From assembly GCA_035939615.1 (NCBI GenBank), contig DASZFP010000211.1, positions 1-26,731 on the forward strand: DNA of 26,731 nt. Direction: 5' to 3'. The DNA is from VBCK01 sp035939615 (lineage in GTDB: Bacteria; Pseudomonadota; Gammaproteobacteria; Burkholderiales; Burkholderiaceae_F). This document shows, piece after piece, positions 15,985 to 24,659 of the stretch. How positions within the stretch are numbered: the stretch's first letter is position 1; each line of letters starts with the position of its first letter. Below the pieces are notes generated by a model. It did not search any database, was not told the DNA's origin, and saw nothing but the letters and a program-made list of their open reading frames with translations. Made by a program: the position numbers and the translations under genes.

Positions 15985-17385
15985 ATGACCGCAGTCGCCA
16001 TTTTCGGAATCTGCCTGTCGCTCGGGCTGTTGATGTTCCTTGCGTACCGCGGCATCAACGTGCTGCTGCTCGCCCCGATCATGGCAATGGTCGCGGTCCT
16101 GTTCAGCGCAGGCTCGCCGCCGCTGCTGCTGGGCACCTACACGCAGGTGTTCATGGTCGAGCTGGGCAAGTACCTGGCGAAGTTCTTTCCGCTGTTCATG
16201 CTCGGCGCGCTGTTCGGCAAGGTGATGGACGACTCGGGCGCGGCCCGTGTGATCGCGCACCAAATCGCGACCTGGGTCGGCCACAAGCAGGCGATCCTGG
16301 CCATCGTGCTGGCGTGCGGTGTGCTCACCTACGGCGGCGTGTCGTTGTTCGTCGTGGCATTCGCCGTGTATCCGATCGCCAAGTCGCTGTTCCGCGCACA
16401 GAATCTCCCGAAGCGGCTGATCCCGGGAGCGATCGCGCTGGGCTCGTTCACGTTCACGATGACGGCGCTGCCCGGTACGCCGGCGATCCAGAACGCGATC
16501 CCCACCGCGTACTTCCACACGACGCCGTTCGCCGCCCCGGGCCTCGGCACGATCGGCGGCATCATCATGTTCCTGGCCGGCACATGGTGGCTGAACCGGC
16601 GCGCCGCCAAAGCCCGCGCCGCCGGCGAAGGCTACGGCCACCATGACGACCAGGCGGGAAGCGCCGAGGCGCCGGGCGCATCGGCGCCCAGCTTCACGCT
16701 GGCGCTGCTCCCGATCGTGCTGGTCCTCGGCCTGAACTTCGTGTTCACGAGCTGGGTGATCCCGGCCATGGACACCTCCTTCCTGGCGCAGGCGAAGTAC
16801 GGCGGCATCAAGGTCGGGGCCGTGGCCGGGGTCTGGTCGATCACGCTGGCGGTGGCCTGCGCGACGGTGTTCGCGCTGGTGACGAACCGCAGCCGGCTCG
16901 CCAACCCGGTCGATACGCTGAACAGAGGAACGCTTGGCTCGATGCTGCCGATGCTGAACACGTCCTCCGAGGTGGGCTACGGCGGCGTGATCGCCTCGCT
17001 GCCGGCCTTCGGCGTCGTGCGCGACGCCATGACCAGCGTGACGTCCGATCCCGTGATCTCGATCGCGATCACGGTGAACGTGCTGGCCGCCATCACCGGC
17101 TCGGCCTCCGGCGGCCTGAGCATCGCGATGGCCTCGCTGGGCGACTACTACCTGAACCTGGCGCAGGCGGCGCACGTCAGCCCCGAGATCATGCACCGGA
17201 TCGCCAGCATGTCGGCGGGCGGGTTCGACCTGATGCCGCACAACGGAGCGGTGATCACGTTACTGGGGATTTGCGGGCTGACGCACCGGGAGTCGTGGTT
17301 CGACATCTTCGTGGTCGGTTCGCTGATCACGGTGTTCGCGGGCATCTGCGTGATCGTGCTCAACGCCCTGTTCGGGACGTTCTAG
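15985..17385 (+). CDS. GntP-family permease, probable 3-hydroxybutyrate/acetoacetate transporter
   Basis: 466-residue inner-membrane secondary transporter of the GntP (gluconate:H+ symporter) family, with about a dozen hydrophobic segments. Typical stretches are ILAIVLACGVLTYGGVSLF, PGAIALGSFTFTMTALPGTPAIQN, TSSEVGYGGVIASLPAF and ITGSASGGLSIAMASLG. A hydrophilic Gly/His/Ala loop around 205-232 separates the two halves. Related permeases beside bdhA-type genes are assigned to 3-hydroxybutyrate uptake, so the substrate is inferred from context. A GGAGGAG site is close before the ATG. The 75 bases upstream contain no TGGCAC-N5-TTGC sigma-54 promoter, in keeping with the altered regulator. The binding-protein gene follows after 15 bases. 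Confidence 0.88.
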   Translation: MTAVAIFGICLSLGLLMFLAYRGINVLLLAPIMAMVAVLFSAGSPPLLLGTYTQVFMVELGKYLAKFFPLFMLGALFGKVMDDSGAARVIAHQIATWVGHKQAILAIVLACGVLTYGGVSLFVVAFAVYPIAKSLFRAQNLPKRLIPGAIALGSFTFTMTALPGTPAIQNAIPTAYFHTTPFAAPGLGTIGGIIMFLAGTWWLNRRAAKARAAGEGYGHHDDQAGSAEAPGASAPSFTLALLPIVLVLGLNFVFTSWVIPAMDTSFLAQAKYGGIKVGAVAGVWSITLAVACATVFALVTNRSRLANPVDTLNRGTLGSMLPMLNTSSEVGYGGVIASLPAFGVVRDAMTSVTSDPVISIAITVNVLAAITGSASGGLSIAMASLGDYYLNLAQAAHVSPEIMHRIASMSAGGFDLMPHNGAVITLLGICGLTHRESWFDIFVVGSLITVFAGICVIVLNALFGTF

Positions 17386-17400
17386 GAACGGAGGCGGAAG

Positions 17401-18204
17401 ATGAAGCGACTGATGGTGCTGGCGGCGATCGCCTCCACGGCACTGGCGGCGCGCGCCGCGGACCTGCGCTTCGTGACCGCGGAGCTGCCGCCCTACACGT
17501 TCCAGGCCCCTCCGGCCACCGTGGCGGAGGTGCCCGGCCCCGGACAGGGCCTGGTGCACGAGGCCGTGGTCGAGATGGCCAGGCGGCTGAAGACCGACAT
17601 CGTGATCGAGTACATGGACTGGGACGGCGCGCAGAAGCTGGCGTTGAGCCAGCCCAATATCGGCATCCTGTCGATCACCCGCACGCCCGAACGCGAGGAG
17701 CACTACCTGTGGTGCTGCCGGATCGTGACCGATGACCTGATCCTGGTCGGGGGCCAGGGCGTGGAGGTGTCGAGCCTGGAGAAGGTCAGGGACCGCCCGG
17801 TTGGGGTGCTGTTCCACAGCGGGGCCGAGGCGCTGGTGCGCTCGCTCGGCTTCACCCGGATCGTCGCGGAGCCCGAGGAATGGATGAACGCGACCTACAT
17901 GAAGGACCGGCGCATCGACGCCTGGCTGGCGCCGCGGCTGATGGTGATCCACGCCTACAAGGAGATCGGCGCCGATGCCTCGACGCTGAACTTCGGCCAG
18001 ATCGTGAGGCCGAGCGAGATCTACCTCGCCTTCTCCAAGGGGACCGACGAAGCCGAGGTGACACGCTGGGCCGGCGCGCTCAAGAGCATCCGGGACGACG
18101 GTACGCTCGACCGCATCCTGGCCCGCTACAGCCGATTGAAGGTCGAGCCGATCGCGGACGAGCAGCGCCGCTTCCTGCGCGGCTCGATACTGTGGAACAA
18201 CTGA
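17401..18204 (+). CDS. Periplasmic solute-binding protein, SBP_bac_3 type, without ABC partners
   Basis: 267-residue exported protein. The signal peptide MKRLMVLAAIASTALAARA is cleaved before ADLRFVTAELPPYTFQ. The rest fits family-3 amino-acid/small-solute-binding proteins: GLVHEAVVEMARRLKTDIVIEYMDWDGAQKLAL, NIGILSITRTPEREEHYLW, then VGVLFHSGAEALVRSLGF in lobe two. Two adjacent cysteines (YLWCCRIV) are unusual. No ABC permease or ATPase gene is nearby. It is instead placed 15 bases after a GntP permease, a transporter class that needs no binding protein. It may therefore be a sensory or chaperone-like subunit, or serve an ABC system encoded elsewhere. A GGAGGCGGAAG site precedes the ATG. Confidence 0.88.
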   Translation: MKRLMVLAAIASTALAARAADLRFVTAELPPYTFQAPPATVAEVPGPGQGLVHEAVVEMARRLKTDIVIEYMDWDGAQKLALSQPNIGILSITRTPEREEHYLWCCRIVTDDLILVGGQGVEVSSLEKVRDRPVGVLFHSGAEALVRSLGFTRIVAEPEEWMNATYMKDRRIDAWLAPRLMVIHAYKEIGADASTLNFGQIVRPSEIYLAFSKGTDEAEVTRWAGALKSIRDDGTLDRILARYSRLKVEPIADEQRRFLRGSILWNN

Positions 18205-18209
18205 GCCGG

Positions 18210-18261
18210 CCCTCACCCCCTCCCCTCTCCCGCTGGCGCGGGCGAGGGGAGGGGGTGAGGG
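18210..18261. repeat. Perfect long hairpin (REP-like palindrome or attenuator)
   Basis: An 18-base arm, CCCTCACCCCCTCCCCTC (18210-18227), is perfectly complementary to 18244-18261. Inside it, CCCGC (18229-18233) pairs with GCGGG (18238-18242) around TGGC, so the structure is 52 bases with one mismatch. This sequence type is a known dispersed palindrome in Burkholderiales and Xanthomonadales genomes. No other copy was seen in this window. No T-run follows. It lies between the binding-protein stop and the CoA-transferase start and could cause partial termination or protect the upstream mRNA. Confidence 0.85.
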
Positions 18262-18298
18262 TGAAAGCAGCATCCGCTACGCCGGAAGGAGCAGGAAC

Positions 18299-20338
18299 AT
18301 GAAACGCAACATCGTGTCGCCCGATGAAACGGGAGCCATGTTGAGCAGTCACCCGCTTCTGGCCGAGCTGCGCTCCTCGCACCACGGCAAGATAGTCAGC
18401 GCGCAAGACGCGGTTCGCCTGATCCGCGACGGCGATACGGTCGCAACGGGCGGGTTCGTCGGCATCGGATTTCCTGAATCGATCGCGGTCGCGCTGGAGC
18501 AGCTGTACCTGTCGGGCGGGGACGCCGGCAGACCGCGCCAGCTGACGCTGGTCTACGCGGCCGGCCAGGGCGACGGCAAACAGCGCGGCCTGAACCATCT
18601 CGGCCACGAAGGGCTGGTGCGGCGCGTGATCGGCGGGCACTGGGGGCTGGTGCCGGCCCTGCAACGGCTGGCAATCGCCAACCGCATCGAGGCCTACAAC
18701 CTGCCCCAGGGCGTGATCACCCACCTGTACCGCGACATCGCCGCGCACCGGCCCGCACACCTGTCGCGCGTGGGACTTGGCACGTTCGTCGACCCGCGTT
18801 TCGGGGGCGGAAAGCTGAACGCGCGCACCACCGAAGAGCTGGTCGAGCTGATCACGATTCACGGCGAAGAATGCCTGCTGTACCGGACCTTCCCGATCGA
18901 TATCGGCATCGTGCGGGGCACCACCGCCGATCCCGACGGCAACGTGACGATGGAAAAGGAGGCCCTGACGCTGGAGGCGCTGTCGATCGCAACCGCGGTG
19001 CGCAACTCGGGCGGAGTCGTGATCGTCCAGGTCGAGCGCGTGGCCGAGCACGGATCGCTCAATCCGCGTCAGGTGAAAATTCCCGGAGTGCTGGTCGACT
19101 GCGTCGTGCTGGCCGGGCCGGAACACCACTGGCAGACGTTCGCGGTGGCGTACGACCCGGCCTTCGCCGGCGAGATCCGCGTTCCGGCCCATTCGATGGC
19201 CGCGATGCCGATGAGCGAGCGCAAGATCATCGCGCGCCGCGCTGCGATGGAGCTGCGGCCCAACAGCATGGTGAACCTGGGCATCGGCATGCCCGAGGGC
19301 ATTGCCGAGGTCGCTGCCGAGGAGCGGATCGTCGATCTGATCACGCTGACGGCCGAACCCGGGGTGATCGGCGGAATTCCCGCCGGAGGACTGAATTTCG
19401 GCGCAGCCACCAACACGCAGGCCGTCATCGACCAGCCGTACCAGTTCGACCTGTACGACGGCGGAGGCCTGGACCTTGCATTCCTGGGGCTGGCGCAGGC
19501 CGACCGCGAGGGCAACGTCAACGTCAGCCGGTTCGGAAACAAGCTGGCCGGCGCGGGTGGCTTCATCAACATCAGCCAGAACGCCAAGAAAGTCGTGTTC
19601 GTCGGAACCTTTTGCGCCGGCCGCCTGCAGGTCGACAGCGGCAGTGGACAGCTCAAGGCCCCGGACCCGGCCGGCTTGTGCAAATTCGTCCAGGACGTGG
19701 AGCATCGCACTTTCAGCGGCTCCTACTCGGCGTTGCGCGGTCAGCCGGTGCTGTACGTGACGGAGCGTTGCGTCTTTGCGCTGACGGCGCAGGGGCTGGA
19801 GCTGACCGAGGTAGCCCCTGGCGTGGACATCGAGCGCGACATCCTGGCGCGGATGCAGTTCAAGCCGATCATCAACGGCGCGCCGCGAACGATGGACGAG
19901 CGCATCTTCCGGCCGGCGGCGATGGGGCTGCGCGAAGACATGTTGAGCGTGCCGCTGCCGCAACGCCTGTTCTACGATGAGCAGCAGAATATTCTGTTCA
20001 TCAACTTCGAAGGCTACTCGGTGCGCCGCCGAGAGGATGTCGAGGCGATCCGCGCCGCGGTCGAGCAGCGCGCGGGTCCCCTGCAGCGCAAGGTCTTCGC
20101 GATCGTCAACTACGAGAATTTCGTGCTGTGGCCCGAGGTCGTCGAGGCGTACTCGGACATGGTGCGCGACCTGACCCAGCGCTTTTACATCGACGTGACG
20201 CGCTACACGACCAGCACCTTTCTGCGACTGAAACTGGGCCAGGCGCTGAACCGGCGCGGCGTGGCGCCCCATATTTTCGAGAGCGCCGACGAGGCGCATC
20301 TGCAGCTGACCGACATCGAGCGCCGCCTTCGCGCTTAG
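18299..20338 (+). CDS. Acyl-CoA:acetate/3-ketoacid CoA-transferase (YdiF-like) with C-terminal extension
   Basis: 679-residue single-chain family-I CoA-transferase that would move CoA onto acetoacetate or another short acid. The alpha-like half (about 30-285) includes GDTVATGGFVGIGFPESI and GGGKLNARTTEELVELI. The beta-like half (about 305-535) includes NLGIGMPEGIAEVAAEE and the catalytic Glu353 in LITLTAEPGVIGGIPAGG, followed by LDLAFLGLAQADREGNVNVS. YdiF-type enzymes usually end near residue 530. Here about 140 further residues (539-679) form an extra alpha/beta region with VFAIVNYENFVLWPEVVEAY and TRYTTSTFLRLKLGQAL, ending SADEAHLQL, a STAS-like pattern. The ATG at 18299 has a clear GGAAGGAG site. 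It activates the acid that BdhA and Adc handle upstream; mnmC begins 23 bases downstream. Confidence 0.92.
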   Translation: MKRNIVSPDETGAMLSSHPLLAELRSSHHGKIVSAQDAVRLIRDGDTVATGGFVGIGFPESIAVALEQLYLSGGDAGRPRQLTLVYAAGQGDGKQRGLNHLGHEGLVRRVIGGHWGLVPALQRLAIANRIEAYNLPQGVITHLYRDIAAHRPAHLSRVGLGTFVDPRFGGGKLNARTTEELVELITIHGEECLLYRTFPIDIGIVRGTTADPDGNVTMEKEALTLEALSIATAVRNSGGVVIVQVERVAEHGSLNPRQVKIPGVLVDCVVLAGPEHHWQTFAVAYDPAFAGEIRVPAHSMAAMPMSERKIIARRAAMELRPNSMVNLGIGMPEGIAEVAAEERIVDLITLTAEPGVIGGIPAGGLNFGAATNTQAVIDQPYQFDLYDGGGLDLAFLGLAQADREGNVNVSRFGNKLAGAGGFINISQNAKKVVFVGTFCAGRLQVDSGSGQLKAPDPAGLCKFVQDVEHRTFSGSYSALRGQPVLYVTERCVFALTAQGLELTEVAPGVDIERDILARMQFKPIINGAPRTMDERIFRPAAMGLREDMLSVPLPQRLFYDEQQNILFINFEGYSVRRREDVEAIRAAVEQRAGPLQRKVFAIVNYENFVLWPEVVEAYSDMVRDLTQRFYIDVTRYTTSTFLRLKLGQALNRRGVAPHIFESADEAHLQLTDIERRLRA

Positions 20339-20361
20339 CCGGGCGGTTCGCGGAGCGCCCC

Positions 20362-22287
20362 GTGCCGGGTGTCGAGGTCGAGGACCTGCAGTTCGACGCG
20401 GGCGGCGCGCCCTTCTCGCGCCGCTATGGCGACGTGTACGCAAGCCGCAGCGGCGCGCTCGGTCAGGCCCTGCACGTGTTCCTGCACGGAAGCGACCTGC
20501 CGTCGCGCTGGGCGGGGCGCGAGCAGTTCGTCATCGTCGAGACCGGATTCGGGTTGGGCACGAACTTCCTGGCGACCTGGCAGGCCTGGCGCGACGATCC
20601 CCGGCGGCCACGCCGGCTGCATTTCGTTTCGGTCGAGCGTCACCCGCTGCCCGCTGCAGACCTGGCGCGTTGTGCACCGCAGCCATTGAGTGCGCTTGCC
20701 TCGCAGCTGACACGCGCCTGGCCGCTGCCGTTGGCCGGTCTGCACCGCCTCGTGTTCGAGGCCGGCGCCATCACGCTGACGCTCGGATTCGGCGATGCGC
20801 GAACCCTGGTTCCGCAGCTGGTACTGGGCGCCGACGCGTTCTACCTGGACGGCTTCGCCCCCGAGCGCAACCCGGAGCTGTGGGACGCTGCCCTGCTCAA
20901 AGCCCTGGCCAGACTCGCGCGGCCCGATGCCACGCTGGCCAGCTGGACCACGGCGCGGGCGGTGCGCGATGCGCTGGCCGCGGGGGGCTTCGAGGTCGGG
21001 CTGCGCGAGGGCTTTGGCACCAAGCGCCACATGCTGGTCGCACGCTACGCGCCGCGCTTCAGGACCCGGCGACACGATCCGCCGTCGCCCTACGCGGGCG
21101 CGCGCGAGGCGATCGTGATCGGAGCCGGCCTTGCCGGCTGCTCGAGTGCGCTGGCGCTGGCCCGGCGCGGCTGGCAGGTCGCGTTATTGGAGCAAGGTGC
21201 GCATGCAGCCGGCGGCGCCTCGGCGCTGCCGTCGGGCTTGCTGCACCCGACGCTGACAGCCGACGACAGCCATGCTGCGCGCCTGCTGCGCGCAGGCTTT
21301 TTGTTCGGCCGCCGCCAGCTCGATGGCTTGCACGCTGGCGAGCCGCTGGTGGCGGCGAGCGGGACCTTGCAGATGGTGGGTGACGAGCTCGACCAAGACC
21401 GATGGCCGGAGCTGCTGCGACAGCAGCAGTGGCCTGCCGGCTTCGTGCGCTGGTGCCAGCCGCCCGAGGCCGGCCAGGCCCTGGGACTGCGTCCACGGCG
21501 CGGCGGGCTGTGGTTCGATGACGGCGCCGTGGTATCGGGGGCCGCCTGGTGCCGCGCGATGCTGGCCGGCGAGCCGGGGATCCGGCTGTACAGTGGATAC
21601 GAGGCGCTCCGGATCGCCCGGCAATCGGACTCATGGTTTGTCGAGGCTCGCGCGGCACCCATGGTCCGCGCGCCCGTTGTGGTGATCGCATCGGCGATGG
21701 ACGCGCCGCGCCTGCTGGAAACGCAGTTCGCACCCATTCGGCCGATCCGGGGCAGGACCACGCGCCTGGCGGCCGGTGAGCTCGCGCACCTTCGCGCCAG
21801 CATCGCGGGGCTGGGATACCTTGTCCCCGGGCTGGACGGCCGCGTCGCGGTCGGCGCCACGTACGAGCCGATCGGGGCCGATCAGGGGCCCGGCATCACA
21901 GAACAGAGCGCGCACGAAAGCAACCTGGAGCGGCTGTCGAGGCTGCTCGCGCAGCCCGCGCCGGTTCGGATCGAAGGCGGTTTCGATGCAATACGCTGCG
22001 TTGCAACGGACCGCACGCCGCTGACAGGCGCCGTGGCGGATGAGCGCGCCGTGCTCGCCGCGCGATCGAGCCTGCAAGGAGCGCACCTGGCCGATTTACC
22101 CAGGCGCGCCGGCCTTTACTGCAGCTTTGCGCTCGGATCACGCGGCCTGGCGCTGGCCCCTGTGCTGGGCGAGCTGGTCGCGGGCCTGATCGAGGGCGAG
22201 CCGCTGCCGCTCGAGCGCTCGCTGGCGGCGACCGTCGACCCGGCCAGATTCCTGCTGCGGCGACTGCGCACGCAGCAGGCGCGATGA
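20362..22287 (+). CDS. mnmC: MnmC: bifunctional tRNA mnm5s2U34 biosynthesis protein
   Basis: 641-residue fusion enzyme completing the mnm5s2U modification at tRNA wobble uridine 34. The N-terminal MnmD-like methyltransferase (1-230) has the SAM motif FVIVETGFGLGTNFLATW (56-73) and the active-site signature LDGFAPERNPELW (162-174). The C-terminal FAD-dependent oxidase domain opens with VIGAGLAGCSSALALARRGW (FAD Gly motif at 254-259), followed by GGASALPSGLLHPTLTADD and the late PRRAGLYCSFALGSRGLALAP. Both halves appear complete. GTG at 20362 with GGAG six bases upstream is the only good start; the frame upstream overlaps the CoA-transferase. It is a housekeeping gene that may read through from the metabolic operon. 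Confidence 0.95.
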   Translation: MPGVEVEDLQFDAGGAPFSRRYGDVYASRSGALGQALHVFLHGSDLPSRWAGREQFVIVETGFGLGTNFLATWQAWRDDPRRPRRLHFVSVERHPLPAADLARCAPQPLSALASQLTRAWPLPLAGLHRLVFEAGAITLTLGFGDARTLVPQLVLGADAFYLDGFAPERNPELWDAALLKALARLARPDATLASWTTARAVRDALAAGGFEVGLREGFGTKRHMLVARYAPRFRTRRHDPPSPYAGAREAIVIGAGLAGCSSALALARRGWQVALLEQGAHAAGGASALPSGLLHPTLTADDSHAARLLRAGFLFGRRQLDGLHAGEPLVAASGTLQMVGDELDQDRWPELLRQQQWPAGFVRWCQPPEAGQALGLRPRRGGLWFDDGAVVSGAAWCRAMLAGEPGIRLYSGYEALRIARQSDSWFVEARAAPMVRAPVVVIASAMDAPRLLETQFAPIRPIRGRTTRLAAGELAHLRASIAGLGYLVPGLDGRVAVGATYEPIGADQGPGITEQSAHESNLERLSRLLAQPAPVRIEGGFDAIRCVATDRTPLTGAVADERAVLAARSSLQGAHLADLPRRAGLYCSFALGSRGLALAPVLGELVAGLIEGEPLPLERSLAATVDPARFLLRRLRTQQAR

Positions 22288-22324
22288 CCTTAGGGTCGTC
22301 ACATATGACACGCTGCGATACACC

Positions 22325-22330
22325 TTGACA
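22325..22330 (+). promoter_or_regulatory. Perfect -35 hexamer upstream of the secreted hydrolase gene
   Basis: TTGACA matches the sigma-70 -35 consensus fully, within the 126-base gap after mnmC. At 16-18 bases downstream only poor -10 candidates exist (for example CATCCT at 22349), so an activator would be needed if this is a promoter. Confidence 0.25.
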
Positions 22331-22413
22331 ACTGCAACGGCTCGGCGACATCCTTTGCGCGGCGCTCGAGCGGAGGGCTGGAGCGGACAATGGTCTTCGG
22401 AGGGGGTGATCAA

Positions 22414-23901
22414 GTGACCAATCGGCAGACGACCAACTCAGGCTTGATCCGGGCGGCACGCAGCAGCGTCATGGTGGCGGCGCTCGCTGCCGCAGGCGCT
22501 GCTCACGCGAGCCGCTGCACGGATCTTGCTCTGGCATTCGGCAGCCAGCTCGCCGATGTGCAGTGCTTCGAGAGCACGGACTTGACGACGAACAATCCCG
22601 CGACAACCCCCGCCAACGATTCGCTGGCGGGCTTGCCGGCGTTTGCTTTCACGCCGATCACGGACCGCAGCGTGATTGCGCCTGCAGCCGGGCAACGAAC
22701 GCCGATCAGCAAGGCGGTCCCTGGCATACAGCTTAATGCGCGGATCGCGAGCGACCCGTCCGGAGAAGCCCGCTTCCTGCTGCGCCTGCCGGACTCCTGG
22801 AACGGGCGCCTGGTGGTCGCGGGCGCGTCCGGCACTCGCAGCGAATTCAATGGCGACTTCGCATGGAGCGATTATGTCGTTCAGGAGGGCTACGCCTATG
22901 CCTCGCAGAACAAGGGCGTGCTGAATCTGCGCTTGACCACGGCAGCCGATCCTCTGGGGTGCCGGCTGAACCCGTCGTTGGCAATTTACGTGCACTTCTA
23001 CGATAACGACCCCGGGCAGCAGTTCACCCGCTGGCGCCATTACATGATCGCCGCGGCGAAACTGGCGCGGACCGGAGTCGAGGCCCGTTATGGACATGAA
23101 CCGCGCTACACCTACGCCGTCGGCACGTCGAACGGCGGCTACCAGGTGCGCCGGGCGATCGAGACGGCGCCTGAACTGTTCGACGGCGGCGTGGACTGGG
23201 AAGGCACTTTCGTCGATGCGGGCGGGCCCAATCTGCTGACCGATCTGCCGCCCGCCGTGCTGAACTTTCCCGATTACGTGGCATCGGGTTACAACGCCGC
23301 CAGTACCGCTGCGAAGAACATCCGTGCCGCCGGCTACCCGCCGGACCTGACCATCCCCGGCACGGCGGGCGTTGCTGCATCGCTGTGGGGAAATTATTCC
23401 AACTCATTCTGGGAAGTGACACTGTGCCAATGGCAAAAGCGGCTCGACCCCACGTATGACACGTACGGCGCTGGAACCGGTACCTACAACTACTTCGCGC
23501 GGCTGTCGGTTTCCGATGTGGGCGAACAGCTGTCCGACTTCGGCACCACGGGCCGCATCCAGCGGCCGCTGGTCACGCTCGCCGGTACGATGGACGGCCT
23601 GTTACCGATCGATCACCACGCCCGCGCGTATGCCCGCAAAGTGGGGGGCCGGGAGGGTGACGACAGTGCGCCGCCCTACCGCCTGTATGAAGTGCAAAAC
23701 GGCAATCACATCGAGACGTACAAGCAGACGTTCCCCCAACTGGAACTGATCGAGCCCCACGCCCAGCGAGCGTTCGATCTGCTCGTGCAGCACGTCGAAA
23801 ACGGCGCATCGCTGCCGCCTGATCAATGCATTCCGCGCGGCCAGGAAATTGCCGATCCGCCTGCGCAACCCGGGCACTGTCAGATGTTGCTGGCGCCCTA
23901 G
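22414..23901 (+). CDS. Secreted alpha/beta hydrolase (tannase/3-hydroxybutyrate-oligomer-hydrolase-like)
   Basis: 495-residue exported hydrolase, family not identified with certainty. The signal peptide runs to about residue 32 (SSVMVAALAAAGAAHA). The nucleophile elbow is AVGTSNGGYQV with Ser239, the likely acid is Asp394 in LAGTMDGLLP, and the catalytic His432 lies in NGNHIETY, so a full triad is proposed. Oxyanion-side features LPDSWNGRLVVAGASG and GYAYASQNKGV resemble tannase/feruloyl-esterase and oligomer-hydrolase proteins. The calcium-type Cys-Asp-x-Leu-Asp-Gly motif of true tannases was not seen. GTG at 22414 is chosen over ATG 22390 because GGAGGGGGTGAT closely complements the 16S tail just upstream. 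Proximity to 3-hydroxybutyrate genes hints at polyester oligomers, but that is inference. Confidence 0.78.
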   Translation: MTNRQTTNSGLIRAARSSVMVAALAAAGAAHASRCTDLALAFGSQLADVQCFESTDLTTNNPATTPANDSLAGLPAFAFTPITDRSVIAPAAGQRTPISKAVPGIQLNARIASDPSGEARFLLRLPDSWNGRLVVAGASGTRSEFNGDFAWSDYVVQEGYAYASQNKGVLNLRLTTAADPLGCRLNPSLAIYVHFYDNDPGQQFTRWRHYMIAAAKLARTGVEARYGHEPRYTYAVGTSNGGYQVRRAIETAPELFDGGVDWEGTFVDAGGPNLLTDLPPAVLNFPDYVASGYNAASTAAKNIRAAGYPPDLTIPGTAGVAASLWGNYSNSFWEVTLCQWQKRLDPTYDTYGAGTGTYNYFARLSVSDVGEQLSDFGTTGRIQRPLVTLAGTMDGLLPIDHHARAYARKVGGREGDDSAPPYRLYEVQNGNHIETYKQTFPQLELIEPHAQRAFDLLVQHVENGASLPPDQCIPRGQEIADPPAQPGHCQMLLAP

Positions 23902-23909
23902 CTCAAAAC

Positions 23910-24629
23910 CTACTCGGTGATGCTGGGGCTCCAAAAGGCCTGGGTGATGAAGGTCTCCTGGGCCAGCTTGGCGACCAGCCGGTCCAGCTCCTCGGCCTCG
24001 ACCGAGGTGGATAGCAGCGTCGCCTCGATCTGAACATCGGCGGTTCCGAAGAGGTGCAAGTCCAGTTCGCGGATGGGATAGCGCGCCGCTTCCAATACGC
24101 TCTCGAGGCGTTCGCGCGCCGCTCGTTGGCTTTCGCGCGGCGCAATGACGAACACCGAGTAGGTGACCTCGGCCGAGCGACCGTCGAGCGGGCGACGGTT
24201 GACGGCGTCGACGACGGGCCGCAGCAGGGTGTTGGCGGCGAGCACGAACACGGCGCCCAGCGTGGCCTCGACGAACAGGTGTGAGCCGGCGCAGGCACCT
24301 ACCGCCGCAGAGCCCCACAGCGTGGCCGCCGTGTTGATCCCGCGCACGTTGCCTTCCTCCCGCATGATCACCCCGGCGCCGAGAAATCCGACGCCGGAGA
24401 CCACGTAAGCCACCACCTGGGTCGCGCCGGCGCTGCCATTCAGACGGCTCGCCATGTCCACGAAGATGGCCGCGCCAACGGCCACCAGCGTGTTCGTGCG
24501 CAGGCCCGCAGTGCGCTGGCGGAACTGGCGCTCGAACCCGATCGCCGCTCCCAGAACGAAGGCCGCAACGAGGCTGGCCAGTGTGTAAGCGAGCGCGGTG
24601 AGCTGCAGCCAGCTGAAGGCGTTGGTCAT
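23910..24629 (-). CDS. MgtC/SapB-family membrane protein
   Basis: 239-residue MgtC-type protein. The N-terminal half has about four helices with the family signature LGAAIGFERQFRQRTAGLRTNTLVAVGAAIF (about 26-56), GVGFLGAGVIMREEGNVRGINTAATLWGSAAVG (about 78-110) and FVLAANTLLRPV. The C-terminal soluble domain (about 150-239) resembles the ACT-like region of MgtC. In pathogens MgtC supports growth at low Mg2+ and modulates F-type ATP synthase; ordinary roles in environmental bacteria are unclear. The gene starts 30 bases after the porin stop and may belong to one transcript with it. It is convergent with the secreted hydrolase, with 8 bases between and no terminator hairpin. Confidence 0.92.
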   Translation of the reverse strand: MTNAFSWLQLTALAYTLASLVAAFVLGAAIGFERQFRQRTAGLRTNTLVAVGAAIFVDMASRLNGSAGATQVVAYVVSGVGFLGAGVIMREEGNVRGINTAATLWGSAAVGACAGSHLFVEATLGAVFVLAANTLLRPVVDAVNRRPLDGRSAEVTYSVFVIAPRESQRAARERLESVLEAARYPIRELDLHLFGTADVQIEATLLSTSVEAEELDRLVAKLAQETFITQAFWSPSITE

Positions 24630-24659
24630 GTGCTTGGCTTTCCCAGTGAGCGGTTGAGT

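Noticed and set aside
18080..20443. Open frame of 787 codons on the minus strand opposite the CoA-transferase gene.
   Set aside because: Same reason: mirror of a strongly conserved coding frame, no recognisable domain, and it runs straight through the intergenic hairpin.
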